Of a stretch of 64,000 bases of DNA, positions 11,620 through 20,164 are shown piece by piece. The position numbers and the translations under genes are program-made. Numbering within the stretch: the stretch's first letter is position 1; each line of letters begins with the position of its first letter. The notes below the pieces were generated by a model. The model ran no database searches and was not told the DNA's origin. It saw only the letters and a list, made by a program, of their open reading frames with translations. The stretch covers positions 62,001 through 126,000 of the forward strand of contig NZ_PDOC01000008.1 in NCBI RefSeq assembly GCF_002760655.1, given 5' to 3'. The stretch comes from Massilia eurypsychrophila (lineage in GTDB: Bacteria > Pseudomonadota > Gammaproteobacteria > Burkholderiales > Burkholderiaceae_D).

Positions 11620-13173
11620 TCAGCCGTTGTCGGGCGCCGCTTTCGGCTTGGCTGGACGGCGGCTGCGGGCGGCCGGCTTGCGCGCGGCATTCGGCGCCGG
11701 TTCGGCGTCCTCGACGTCGACCGCCACCGGTTGCGGCGGAGCAATGATGTCGGCGAGCTTCTTGGGCGGATTCTTGGCCGGCGTCTTGGCCGGCGTCTTT
11801 CGGGCGGCGCGCGGCTTGCTGCGCTTTTCCGCTGCTGGCGGAGGGAACGGCGACTCGTCGTTCCATTCAGCGCTGTTGCCATCGGCTTCCACCTCAGCAA
11901 TGACCGGCGTCGGCTCATCCCACCAAGGCGTCTCGGCTGGCGCTGCCGGCTCGCCCTGCTCCTCGGCCTGCTCCTCGGCCTGCTGCTCGGCCTGCTGCTC
12001 CACCACCGGCGCGCGGAAATCGGTGCGTCCGCCGCGGCCACGGCCGCGGCGCGGCTCCTGCGGCACCACGATCTCGGCGGCCGGCGCCGCCTGGGCGTCG
12101 TCCGCCGTCGGCACTTCTGCTTCCTGCGCCTCGTCGTCCATCTCGGGCGCTGCTGCCGCCGGCGCGCGGAAGTCGGTGCGACCGCCACGGCCACGGCCGC
12201 GGCGAGGTTCCTGCTCCTGGCGGGCCGGCGTTTCTTCGTCGGCCGCTGCGTCGTCGCCGTCGCCGTCGTAGGTGATGGCGGCGGCGGCGTTGGCCATCTG
12301 CTCGACCTGGGCGCTCAGTGAAGAGGCGGCCGGGCGCTCGCTGCGGTAGACGTAGGCGCCGGACTTTTCATCGCGGCCGAATTCGAGCAGCCCGCGCGCC
12401 TGCGCTTCTTCGAGCAGGTTGCCGAAGGTGCGAAAGCCAAAGTAGGTCTCGTTGAAATCGGGACGGCGGCGTTTCAGCGTGTCCTTCAGCAGCGACGCCC
12501 AGATCTTGCCGCTGTCGCCGCGCTCGGAGACGAGCGCGTCGAACATCTCGACGACCATCTCGATGGCCTTGGCCTTGCGCTCCTCGAGTTCTTCCTTGCG
12601 CTTGTTGTTCTCGTCCGGTGCGCGCTTCGACTGCGATGCCGCCTGCGCGGTTGGCTGCGCCTTGCGCTCGTCGCGCTTGGCGGCGGCGCGCTTTACTTCG
12701 CGCACCAGATCATCGTAGAAAATGAATTCATCGCAGTTCGCCACCAGCAGGTCCGAAGTCGACTGTTTGACGCCGACGCCGATCACCTGCTTGTTATTTT
12801 CGCGCAGCTTCGACACGAGGGGCGAAAAGTCCGAGTCGCCCGAGATGATGACGAAGGTATTGACGTGCGACTTGGTGTAGCACAGATCGAGGGCGTCGAC
12901 GACCAGGCGGATGTCGGCCGAGTTCTTGCCGGACTGGCGCACGTGCGGGATTTCGATCAGCTCGAAGTTCGCTTCATGCATGGTGGCCTTGAACCCCTTG
13001 TAGCGGTCCCAGTCGCAATAGGCCTTCTTGACCACGATGCTGCCCTTCAGGAGCAGGCGCTCGAGCACGGGCTTGATGTCGAATTTTTCGTAGTTTGCGT
13101 CACGGACGCCGAGTGCGACGTTTTCGAAATCGCAGAACACCGCCATGCTGATGTTATCGGGAGTAGAAGCCAT
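11620..13173 (-). CDS. NYN-domain putative ribonuclease with LOTUS/OST-HTH domain and basic repetitive tail
   Basis: 517 residues in three parts. Residues ~8-160 form a NYN/LabA (DUF88) PIN-like nuclease domain with its acidic residues in CDFENVALG, CDWDRYKG, SADIRLVVDAL and IISGDSDFSPLV. Residues ~208-280 form an OST-HTH/LOTUS domain (KIWASLLKDTLKRRRPDF ... EKSGAYVYR), known to bind RNA. The last ~235 residues are disordered: acidic/Ala stretches, two near-exact copies of EPRRGRGRGGRTDFRAP, and a Lys/Pro/Ala tail (KTPAKTPAK). NYN plus LOTUS is a known bacterial combination thought to act on RNA; the duplicated RGG-like blocks are the unusual part. Single gene, weak ribosome site. Confidence 0.88.
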   Translation of the reverse strand: MASTPDNISMAVFCDFENVALGVRDANYEKFDIKPVLERLLLKGSIVVKKAYCDWDRYKGFKATMHEANFELIEIPHVRQSGKNSADIRLVVDALDLCYTKSHVNTFVIISGDSDFSPLVSKLRENNKQVIGVGVKQSTSDLLVANCDEFIFYDDLVREVKRAAAKRDERKAQPTAQAASQSKRAPDENNKRKEELEERKAKAIEMVVEMFDALVSERGDSGKIWASLLKDTLKRRRPDFNETYFGFRTFGNLLEEAQARGLLEFGRDEKSGAYVYRSERPAASSLSAQVEQMANAAAAITYDGDGDDAAADEETPARQEQEPRRGRGRGGRTDFRAPAAAAPEMDDEAQEAEVPTADDAQAAPAAEIVVPQEPRRGRGRGGRTDFRAPVVEQQAEQQAEEQAEEQGEPAAPAETPWWDEPTPVIAEVEADGNSAEWNDESPFPPPAAEKRSKPRAARKTPAKTPAKNPPKKLADIIAPPQPVAVDVEDAEPAPNAARKPAARSRRPAKPKAAPDNG

Positions 13174-13307
13174 AAATGTGTTTTTCTGAGGAAGGTGAGA
13201 CTGACAATCCGCAGATTATACGCAACAACATTCATTTGTCGCTGACATGCGCAAGTCGCCCCACGCGCCCACCGAGAAAGGAGGAGTCATTTGTATTTCG
13301 TGACCCG

Positions 13308-13727
13308 CTACAGCCGCTCGAGCGTCGCCTCGTCGGGCACACCGTCGAAGAACTTGTTGATGCAGTCCTGGAACACCGCCTCGTCCGGCGCGATCTCGGC
13401 GAACAGCGTCATCGACGAATGAAATTTCAGGTCGTCGGGGGCGCCGAAGATGTCGCCGATCTCCCTGTCGTCGATGGCGGCGACCAGCGCGCTGCACTCG
13501 CGCAGGCGCGCGCCGAGCACAGGGTGGGCCAGGTACGCGGCGGCCTCGTCGGCCGAGGCGATGGCGAACTTGTGCGCCTTGTCACTGGCGCCGAGGCCGG
13601 CGATCTGCGGAAAGATGAACCACATCCAGTGGCCCGTCTTGCGGCCCGCCTTCAGTTCGGCGACGACTTCCTTGTAGACGGGTGCTTGCGCCTCGACGAA
13701 GCGCTCGAGGTTGAATTCGGTATCCAT
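13308..13727 (-). CDS. DUF1810 family protein
   Basis: 139 residues, matching the DUF1810 (calpastatin-like) family over its whole length: FNLERFVEAQ start, GHWMWFIFPQIAGLG, LAHPVLGARLRECS, GAPDDLKFHSSMTLF and NKFFDG. Function unknown in bacteria; cytoplasmic, no signal peptide. The ATG is preceded by GGAGGG at good spacing. Monocistronic by spacing: 134 bp to the NYN gene and convergent with nothing. Confidence 0.9.
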   Translation of the reverse strand: MDTEFNLERFVEAQAPVYKEVVAELKAGRKTGHWMWFIFPQIAGLGASDKAHKFAIASADEAAAYLAHPVLGARLRECSALVAAIDDREIGDIFGAPDDLKFHSSMTLFAEIAPDEAVFQDCINKFFDGVPDEATLERL

Positions 13728-13780
13728 GCTGCCCTCCTTTACGTGGAATTTTAGCGCGCCCGCATGCTAGAGTGGCGCGC

Positions 13781-13990
13781 ATGAAACCCGAACACCTGCA
13801 ATTGCTGCTGACGCACGACATGCCATATGGAAAATACAAAGGGCGCAAGCTGGCGGCGCTGCCTGGCCACTACCTTGGCTGGTTCGCGCGCGAAGGTTTT
13901 CCGCGCGGCCAACTGGGCGAATTGCTGGCGCTGATGTACGAGCTCGACCACAACGACCTGCGTAGCCTGCTCGACCCGCTGCGCCGTTAG
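13781..13990 (+). CDS. DUF3820 family small protein
   Basis: 69 residues beginning MKPEHLQLLL. The family signature is clear: MPYGKYKGRKLAALPGHYL followed by GWFAREGFPRGQLGELLALM and a C-terminal acidic helix. DUF3820 proteins are short cytoplasmic proteins annotated as putative quorum-sensing-regulated virulence factors, with no established biochemical role. A GTG three codons earlier is possible; no strong ribosome site decides between them. It is followed at once by the repeat cluster at 13997. Confidence 0.85.
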   Translation: MKPEHLQLLLTHDMPYGKYKGRKLAALPGHYLGWFAREGFPRGQLGELLALMYELDHNDLRSLLDPLRR

Positions 13991-13996
13991 CAATAT

Positions 13997-14089
13997 TGCT
14001 GGGGTCAGGTCTGACATTCGGACAAAATGCTGGGGTCAGGTCTGACATTCGGACAAAATGCTGGGGTCAGGTCTGACATTCGGACATTT
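13997..14089 (+). repeat. Three tandem 31-bp repeats, forward copies
   Basis: Three copies of TGCTGGGGTCAGGTCTGACA followed by TTCGGACA and an A/T-run, period 31 bp (13997, 14028, 14059). The third copy ends ACATTTT instead of ACAAAA. Inverted copies follow at 14174-14264 and a related hairpin is at 25692-25753. The copies lie in non-coding DNA right after a stop codon. Confidence 0.9.
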
Positions 14090-14173
14090 TGCGACGGATT
14101 ATTGCCGCATGAGGCCCAGTCAGTGAGCGTTTCTTGCAGCTAAGACAGTGAATTGCGGAGGACATCGCCTAGA

Positions 14174-14264
14174 AATGCCCGAATGTCAGACCTGACCCCA
14201 GCCAAATGTCCGAATGTCAGACCTGACCCCGGCAAGATGTCCGATTGTCAGACCTGACCCCAGC
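14174..14264 (-). repeat. Three inverted copies of the same repeat
   Basis: Three copies of GAATGTCAGACCTGACCCC-type units (14174, 14205 and about 14237), period about 31 bp, the reverse complement of the units at 13997-14089; the third has GATTGTCAG. With the forward copies they can fold into a long stem around an 84-bp spacer. The last copy abuts the stop codon of the GGDEF/EAL gene. Confidence 0.9.
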
Positions 14265-14269
14265 GATTG

Positions 14270-16438
14270 TTAGGCGGTGGCGGTGGCGCGGCCGACCATC
14301 AGGCGCTCGCCGTCGCGCAGCATGCGGGCAAATTCGACTGCCGTCACCGCCGGACTGAACAAGTAGCCCTGCAGCTGGTCGCAGCCAAGGTCGCGCAGGA
14401 ACGCCATCTGCTCGGGCGTCTCGACACCCTCGGCAACAATCTCCTGGCGCAGCTGCTGCGCCATCGTGACGATCGCGCGCGCGATGGCGCAGTCGTTCTC
14501 TTCGTCGGGCAAGCCGATGACGAACGAACGGTCGATCTTGAGCGTACTGATCGGAAATTTTTTCAGGTAGGCCAGGCTCGAATAACCGGTGCCGAAGTCG
14601 TCCAGCGCCAGCGCCAGGCCCATTGCCACCAGCTCGTTCATGATGGCGATGACGTTGTCGGCGCCGCCCACCAACAGGCTCTCGGTGATCTCGAGCATGA
14701 TCTGCTGGGGCAGCACGCCATGGCGGTCCAGCACGGCCAGAATGCGCGACGGCAGGCGCCGGTCAAACTGGCGCGCCGACAGGTTCACCGCCACCGGCGG
14801 CATCGCCAGGCCGGCATCCTTCCACGCGCGGATCTGGCGGCACGCTTCTTCCAGCACCCAGCCGCCGATCTCGAAGATCAGGCCGGTTTCTTCGGCCAGC
14901 GGGATGAATTCGGCCGGCGACACCATGCCGCGCTCTGGATGGCGCCAGCGCACCAGCGCTTCGCAGCCGACGATGCGCCCGCTGCGCAGGCTCACCTTCG
15001 GCTGGTAGTGCAGCTCGAGCTGGTTGTCCGCCAGCGCAGCGCGCAGCTCGGTTTCGAGGCGCAGGTGGTCCTTCGCGCGCTGGTCCATCTCTTCGCTGTA
15101 GAACAGGAAGCGGTCGTCCGAGCCCGGCTCCACCTTGGCCATCGCCACTTCGGCAAAGCGCATCAGCGAGGCAGTGTCGGTGCTGTCTTCGAGGTACACG
15201 CCGATGCCGATGTGGGCGCCGACGCGCAGGCTGTGCGCGCCGACCACGATCGGCTGCGCCAGCGTGGCCAGCAGCTTCTGGGCGACGATGCCGGCGTGTT
15301 CGCGCTTTTCGATGCGCGGCAGCGCGACGGCGAACTTGCTGCCGTCAATGCGGGCGAGGATGTCGGCGTCGCGCAAGGCGAGACGGAACACGCGGCCGAT
15401 CTCCGACAGCAGCTGGCTGGCGATGTCGTGGCCGAGCGTGTCGCTGACGGCGCCGATGCGGTCCACTTCAATGACCAGCAGCGCGCCGTATTCGTTGTCG
15501 CGCCGCGCTTCGCTGAGCATCTGGTCGACCAGGTGGTTGAACAGGCTGCGGTTCGGCAGCCCGGTCAGGCTGTCGTAGTTGGCCATGCGCTGCATGCGCG
15601 CTTCGGCGTCCTTGTGGACGGTAATGTCGGAAAATAGCGAGAACGTGTGGGTGATCTCGCCGCCGGCATCGCGCACCACGCTGATCGTCACCGATTGCGG
15701 GAACAATTCGCCGTTCTTGCGCTTGCCGACGATCTCGCCGCGCCACGGGCCGTGCCCCTGCATCGCGGCGCGCACCTTGGTTTGCAGCTCGGCGTCGTGC
15801 ACGCCGGAGCGCAGCAGGTCGGGCGTCTGGCCGATCGACTCGGCCTGGGTGTAGCCGGTAATGCGGGTGAAAGCGCCGTTGATCGAGACGATGCGCTCGC
15901 GCGCGTCGGTGATCAGCACGCCCTGGTCGCTGTCCTCGATGATGCGCGCGTGCAGATGCACCTTGTCCTGCTCGCTGAGCGGCTGGGCCAGCGGCGCCAT
16001 CTGCACGCGCATGCCGGCCGCTTCGCCGCCGTCGTCGAAGATCATCGACAGCGACATCGCCACCCGGATCACGTCGCCGCTCTTCTTGCGGCGGCTCACT
16101 TCGACGAGCGCGCCGCCCTGCTCCATGCAGAGCAAGGCCAGGTCCGGATCGTCGCCGCTGTCGGACTCGAGAAACAGCGCGTGGCGGCCGAGCGCTTCCT
16201 CGCACGTGTAGCCAAACAGTTCCTCGGCGGCGCTGTTCCAGCCGGTCAGGTAGCCGGCCAGGTCGAGTGCCAGCTCCGCGGCGCCGGCCCTGGCGACGGC
16301 CGGCGCCACGTCCGCCGCTTTCTGGGCGATGGCCAGCACCGCTTCCAGTTCGGCCAGGGTGGCCGCCAGCGCCGTGCCCTGCAAGGAGCGCGCAGCACGC
16401 GCCAGTGCCACGCAGCGGTCGAGCGCCGATTCAGCCAT
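14270..16438 (-). CDS. PAS-PAS-GGDEF(degenerate)-EAL c-di-GMP phosphodiesterase
   Basis: 722 residues. A helical start is followed by a PAS domain (~residues 65-165), a second PAS domain with PAC tail (~175-295), a GGDEF domain (~300-455) and an EAL domain (~465-715). The diguanylate cyclase site reads RIDGSKF where active enzymes have (G)GDEF, so cyclase activity is probably lost. The EAL domain keeps CEALVRW, NLSARQF, EITESLL, LALDDFGTGYSSL, LKIDRSF, AEGVET and QLQGYLF, the residues that bind metal and c-di-GMP. I therefore infer a PAS-controlled phosphodiesterase. No transmembrane helix, so cytoplasmic. The ATG at 16438 overlaps the HDOD gene's stop by 8 bp; the frame upstream is shadow of that gene. 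Confidence 0.93.
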   Translation of the reverse strand: MAESALDRCVALARAARSLQGTALAATLAELEAVLAIAQKAADVAPAVARAGAAELALDLAGYLTGWNSAAEELFGYTCEEALGRHALFLESDSGDDPDLALLCMEQGGALVEVSRRKKSGDVIRVAMSLSMIFDDGGEAAGMRVQMAPLAQPLSEQDKVHLHARIIEDSDQGVLITDARERIVSINGAFTRITGYTQAESIGQTPDLLRSGVHDAELQTKVRAAMQGHGPWRGEIVGKRKNGELFPQSVTISVVRDAGGEITHTFSLFSDITVHKDAEARMQRMANYDSLTGLPNRSLFNHLVDQMLSEARRDNEYGALLVIEVDRIGAVSDTLGHDIASQLLSEIGRVFRLALRDADILARIDGSKFAVALPRIEKREHAGIVAQKLLATLAQPIVVGAHSLRVGAHIGIGVYLEDSTDTASLMRFAEVAMAKVEPGSDDRFLFYSEEMDQRAKDHLRLETELRAALADNQLELHYQPKVSLRSGRIVGCEALVRWRHPERGMVSPAEFIPLAEETGLIFEIGGWVLEEACRQIRAWKDAGLAMPPVAVNLSARQFDRRLPSRILAVLDRHGVLPQQIMLEITESLLVGGADNVIAIMNELVAMGLALALDDFGTGYSSLAYLKKFPISTLKIDRSFVIGLPDEENDCAIARAIVTMAQQLRQEIVAEGVETPEQMAFLRDLGCDQLQGYLFSPAVTAVEFARMLRDGERLMVGRATATA

Positions 16439-17423
16439 TCGACGGGCCCTGGCTCTCGCGCAGCGCGCCTTGCATCCAGCTGGCCGCGTCGACGATCGCC
16501 TGGTTGAATTCTTCGTGCGGAATCTGCAGCGCTTCGAGCTGGGCGGCGACGCCATCGAGGTCGCCCCGTTCGGCCGTCTCGAACAGCATCAGCAAGGCGC
16601 CAAGCTCGCCCTCGCGGCGCAGCAGCGCCACGTGCACCGCTTCGCCCAGCGCCAGCGGCGCCAGCACGTCGGTCAGCGGCATGCCGAACAACACGCCGAG
16701 CAGCGAGAACATGCCGGTCATGAAGCCCTGCTCCTGGGTGTTCTTGTCGAGCCCTCTCGACTTGGCCAGCAGCTCGAGCGCGCGCGAACGCATCGCCACG
16801 CGCGCGAGCAGCATCGCCGAGCGCTCGTCGTTCTGGCGCGCCGCGAACAGCATCAAGTTGAGCCAGCGGCGCAGCTGCTGGCGTCCGAGGATCAGCAGCG
16901 CCTGCGAAAAGCTGGTGATGCGCCGGCCAGTGCCCATGCCGAGCGAATTGACCAGCCTTAGCAGGTTGTACGACAGAGTCGGGTCGCGCCGCAGCAGCGC
17001 TTCGATTTCGTGAGTGTCGGCGTCGGCGGCGACCAGCTGCACCATCTGCAGCGCGTGCGCGCGCGAGGCCGCCTGTGCACCGGTGGGCTTGGCCGGCGGC
17101 GCCATGCACCAGTTGCCCTCGACCCACTGGGCGGCGGGCGGCTGGAAGTCGCTGGCAAGGCGGTCGTCGGCGCGGCACAAGGCGCCGGCCGGCATCTCGC
17201 GCCAGCCGGCCTGCTGCCAGGCGGCGGCGAGCTGCGCGTCGACGAGCGGGCGGTAAAAGCACGCCAGGCTGCCGGCCATGCCGCGCAACGGCTCGCCCTC
17301 AGCCTGCACCATTACGGACGCGAGCTGGCCGGCGCCCACTTCGATCAGCAGGCCCGATGGCTTACCGTTTCGCTCTGCCAGTACATGGAGAAACAGCAAC
17401 GCCGCGGAGGTCGAAGAAGTCAT
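16431..17423 (-). CDS. HDOD domain signalling protein
   Basis: 330 residues. The C-terminal ~200 (from about residue 135: LAADADTHEIEALLRRDPTL, YNLLRLVNSLGMG, ILGRQQLRRWLNLMLFA) form a HDOD domain, an HD-fold without the metal-binding His/Asp pairs. The N-terminal ~120 residues do not show EAL motifs, unlike YuxH-type EAL-HDOD proteins, and I do not recognise them. The gene overlaps the EAL protein downstream by 8 bp, so the two are probably made together; in effect the EAL and HDOD halves of a YuxH-like protein occur here as separate partners. Role inferred: adaptor in c-di-GMP signalling. Confidence 0.85.
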   Translation of the reverse strand: MTSSTSAALLFLHVLAERNGKPSGLLIEVGAGQLASVMVQAEGEPLRGMAGSLACFYRPLVDAQLAAAWQQAGWREMPAGALCRADDRLASDFQPPAAQWVEGNWCMAPPAKPTGAQAASRAHALQMVQLVAADADTHEIEALLRRDPTLSYNLLRLVNSLGMGTGRRITSFSQALLILGRQQLRRWLNLMLFAARQNDERSAMLLARVAMRSRALELLAKSRGLDKNTQEQGFMTGMFSLLGVLFGMPLTDVLAPLALGEAVHVALLRREGELGALLMLFETAERGDLDGVAAQLEALQIPHEEFNQAIVDAASWMQGALRESQGPSNG

Positions 17424-17514
17424 TATTTGCTTGCCAAATCAGTACAGTCGAAAGCTATGTTACCTCGAAAGTATTGGTTTAAGCCAACATTCTGACTGCT
17501 TTGTGCACATCTTG

Positions 17515-18462
17515 TCAGTTCGATACGATTGTTTCCGCGCTCGCCGCGCCCGGTAACGATTGGCACAGCGTGGCGAACAGGCCGGCGCGTTGCATGCGCT
17601 CGCGCCACCAGCGCAGCGCGGCGCCGTCGTCGCCGCTGCGCCAGGCGACGTAAAACGTTTCGGCCGCGCGCGCCTCCTCGACCGGCTTTTCGACCAGCAG
17701 CCCGCTGGCGATGGCCGCGCGCGCGCACGGCTCGGGCAGAAAGCCGAAACCGAGGCCGGCCAGCTGGAACTGGTACTTTAGTTGCATGGTCGGCACCGTC
17801 AGCGCATCCTGGCCGAGCAGCAGGCCGACAGTGCGCGGCGCCATGTTGCGCGCCGAGTCGGCCACGACGATGGCGCGCTGGTCCTGCAGGTCGGCGCGCC
17901 CGAGCGGCCGCTCCCACCCCGCCAGCGGGTGCGCCGGCGCCACCGCGAACACGAAACGCATCTGGCCGATCGGGCGCACCACATAGCCGCCGCCTGCCGG
18001 TCCTTCGCCGGCCACGCCGACCAGCAGGTCGACCCGGCGGTCGAGCAGCGCTTCCCACGGGCCCGACAGCGTCTCCTGCACCAGGCGCAGGCGTGTGCGC
18101 GGCGCCGCCTGGTAGAACGCGGCGATGTCGCCTGAGAGCGCCAGCGGCGAAAACATCGAATCCATGCAGATCGCCAGTTCGGTCTCCCAGCCGGAGGCCA
18201 CTCGCTTGACGCGCTGCTCCAGGTCGAGCGCGGCCTTGAGCAGGTAGCGCCCTTCCTTGAGCAGTTCGCGCCCGGCGGCGCTCAGGACGATGCGCGGCCC
18301 GTTGCGCTCGAACACGCGCAGCCCGAGATCGTCTTCGAGCTTGCCGACGGTGTAGGAAATGGTCGACGGCACCTTGTGCAGTTCCTGCGCCGCCTTGGCG
18401 AACGAACCGCGGCGGTCGATGGCGTCGACGATCTGCAGGGCATCCAAGCTCAATTTAAGCAT
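17515..18462 (-). CDS. LysR-family transcriptional regulator (probably of the adjacent pirin gene)
   Basis: 315 residues. N-terminal winged HTH (residues ~3-62: LSLDALQIVDAIDRRGSFAK ... VPSTISYTVGKLEDDLGLRVF) and a C-terminal periplasmic-binding-like effector domain (~90-300). Transcribed away from the pirin gene with 131 bp between the starts, the usual arrangement for a LysR protein controlling its divergent neighbour. The effector is unknown. The last residues (AASAETIVSN) are not family-conserved. Confidence 0.92.
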   Translation of the reverse strand: MLKLSLDALQIVDAIDRRGSFAKAAQELHKVPSTISYTVGKLEDDLGLRVFERNGPRIVLSAAGRELLKEGRYLLKAALDLEQRVKRVASGWETELAICMDSMFSPLALSGDIAAFYQAAPRTRLRLVQETLSGPWEALLDRRVDLLVGVAGEGPAGGGYVVRPIGQMRFVFAVAPAHPLAGWERPLGRADLQDQRAIVVADSARNMAPRTVGLLLGQDALTVPTMQLKYQFQLAGLGFGFLPEPCARAAIASGLLVEKPVEEARAAETFYVAWRSGDDGAALRWWRERMQRAGLFATLCQSLPGAASAETIVSN

Positions 18463-18593
18463 TCGATATTTTCGATCATAGAGTGCGATATTTTCCGTTT
18501 TTCAAATCACCAACAGGGGAATATACTGGCTTTATCGGTGCAGCAGATACATCGAAATTATCGCACACTCACCATATCGAAACGGAGTCCATC
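18463..18593. promoter_or_regulatory. Divergent lysR/pirin promoter region with direct repeats
   Basis: Two exact copies of CGATATTTTC at 18464-18473 and 18486-18495, 22 bp apart (two helical turns), directly next to the lysR start, and a near-copy in opposite orientation (GAAATTATCG, 18554-18563) closer to the pirin gene. These are candidate LysR-protein sites; the assignment is inference from position and spacing. Confidence 0.4.
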
Positions 18594-19295
18594 ATGTTAG
18601 AAGTTCGTAAAAGCCATCACCGCGGCGACGCCAACCACGGCTGGCTGCAATCGAAGCACACGTTCTCGTTTGGCGACTATCGCGATCCGCAGCACACCGG
18701 CTTCGGGCCGCTGCTGGTCATCAATGAAGACCGGGTGGCGCCAGGCCAGGGGTTCGGCACCCACGGCCACCGCGACATGGAAATCATTTCGTACGTGCTC
18801 GATGGCGCGCTCGAACACAAGGACAGCATCGGCACCGGGTCGGTGCTGCATTACGGCGACGTCCAGCGCATGAGTGCCGGCAATGGCGTGCGCCACAGCG
18901 AGTTCAACGGTTCGAAAACCGAGCCGGTGCATTTCCTGCAGATCTGGATCCAGCCGAACGTCACCGGCATCGCTCCCGGCTACGAGGAGAAGCACTTCGC
19001 GCCGGAAACGAAGCACGGCCAGCTGCGCCTGGTGGCCTCGAGCGACGGACGCGACGGCTCGGTGCTGATCCACCAGGATGCGGCGATCTATGCCGCCATC
19101 CCCGGCCCGGGCGACGTGCTCGAGCATGCCTTGAGCACCGGCCGCACCGGCTACGTGCACGTGATCCGCGGCCAGGTGAGCGTCAACGGCGTCTCGCTCG
19201 ATTCCGGCGACGCGCTGAAGATCAGCGGTGAGAACCTGATCCGCCTGGAAGAGGCGCTCGGCGCCGAAGTGCTGGTGTTCGACCTGCCGTACTAA
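18594..19295 (+). CDS. Pirin family protein
   Basis: 233 residues, a bicupin of the pirin family: KSHHRGDANHGWLQSKHTFS start, then the N-cupin metal motif GFGTHGHRDMEIISYVLDG with its His residues and HYGDVQRMSAGNGVRHSE. Bacterial pirins such as YhaK/YhhW act as quercetin dioxygenases or redox-sensing partners; the substrate here is unknown. The ATG at 18594 has GGAG at 18585-18588. A short hairpin follows at 19306-19330. LysR-controlled by position. Confidence 0.93.
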   Translation: MLEVRKSHHRGDANHGWLQSKHTFSFGDYRDPQHTGFGPLLVINEDRVAPGQGFGTHGHRDMEIISYVLDGALEHKDSIGTGSVLHYGDVQRMSAGNGVRHSEFNGSKTEPVHFLQIWIQPNVTGIAPGYEEKHFAPETKHGQLRLVASSDGRDGSVLIHQDAAIYAAIPGPGDVLEHALSTGRTGYVHVIRGQVSVNGVSLDSGDALKISGENLIRLEEALGAEVLVFDLPY

Positions 19296-19305
19296 TTGTT
19301 GACAT

Positions 19306-19330
19306 GGAGTCAGACCCAGGCCCTGACTCC
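19306..19330 (+). terminator. Short hairpin after the pirin gene
   Basis: Perfect 8-bp stem GGAGTCAG/CTGACTCC with a 9-nt loop, followed by GGTTTTC. It could be a weak terminator; the GAGTCAGACC core also resembles the TCAGACC core of the dispersed repeats in this window. Confidence 0.4.
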
Positions 19331-19421
19331 GGTTTTCGGCCGCGGCGCCCCGCCCCTCCCCCAACGGGTGAGGCCGATTTCCGCTACACTTGCGGCTACA
19401 GCAATTGATCGAGAAACTGCC

Positions 19422-20066
19422 ATGCCCGTCACACCGTACGAAGACCTGTTGGACTACGCCACCTCGTGCGTGCTGCCGACGCCGTGGGCGCAGTTCACGC
19501 TGCATGCCTTCATCGAACACGCGACCGGCAAGGAGCACCTGGCGATGACGCTGGGCGACATCGGCGACGGCGAGCCGGTGCTGGCGCGCGTGCATTCCGA
19601 ATGCCTGACCGGCGACGTGCTGTTCTCGCAGCGCTGCGACTGCGGCGCCCAGCTCGAAGGCGCGCTGCAAAAGATCGCCGCCGAGGGACGCGGCATTTTG
19701 CTGTACCTGCGCCAGGAAGGACGCGGCATCGGCCTGGTCAACAAGATCCGCGCCTACCGCCTGCAGGAAGCCGGCGCCGACACGGTCGAAGCGAACCTGG
19801 CGCTCGGCTTTCACGCCGACGCCCGCAACTACGAGCTGTGCCAGCCGATGTTCGCCCAGTTCGGCATCAAGAGCGTGCGCCTGATGACCAACAACCCGCG
19901 CAAGATCGACGCCATGGAGAAGATGGGCGTGTCGGTGGCCGAGCGCGTGCCGCTGCTGGTGAACCGCAACGCGTTCAACAACAGCTACCTGAACACCAAG
20001 CAGGCCAAGCTCGGCCACATGATGACGCCGCTGCACGAAGTGGTCGCCGAAGACGGCGAGTTGTAG
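19422..20066 (+). CDS. ribA: GTP cyclohydrolase II
   Basis: 214 residues, the stand-alone RibA enzyme that opens GTP to the diaminopyrimidine for riboflavin synthesis. Zinc-binding Cys are in HSECLTGD and [24 protein letters not shown] carries the catalytic region, and LMTNNPRKI is the conserved C-terminal segment. Length matches the family (~200 aa); no RibB domain is fused. No FMN riboswitch is visible in the 126 bp upstream, so it is probably not flavin-regulated from here. Probably its own unit, 98 bp before the protease operon. Confidence 0.96.
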   Translation: MPVTPYEDLLDYATSCVLPTPWAQFTLHAFIEHATGKEHLAMTLGDIGDGEPVLARVHSECLTGDVLFSQRCDCGAQLEGALQKIAAEGRGILLYLRQEGRGIGLVNKIRAYRLQEAGADTVEANLALGFHADARNYELCQPMFAQFGIKSVRLMTNNPRKIDAMEKMGVSVAERVPLLVNRNAFNNSYLNTKQAKLGHMMTPLHEVVAEDGEL

Positions 20067-20164
20067 TCCGACGCCGCGCCGGACGCCGCGACAGGTGCCG
20101 ATCCTCGCCAAATAAGTTATGCTGGCGGCAAGAGTATCAACCGCATCGCGTTATGAAGGATTGC

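Noticed and set aside
13997..14264. CRISPR-like array
   Set aside because: The 31-bp units abut with no unique spacers and half of them are inverted; no cas genes are present.
19336..19421. FMN riboswitch before ribA
   Set aside because: Only about 90 bp are available and none of the conserved RFN-element helices can be seen.
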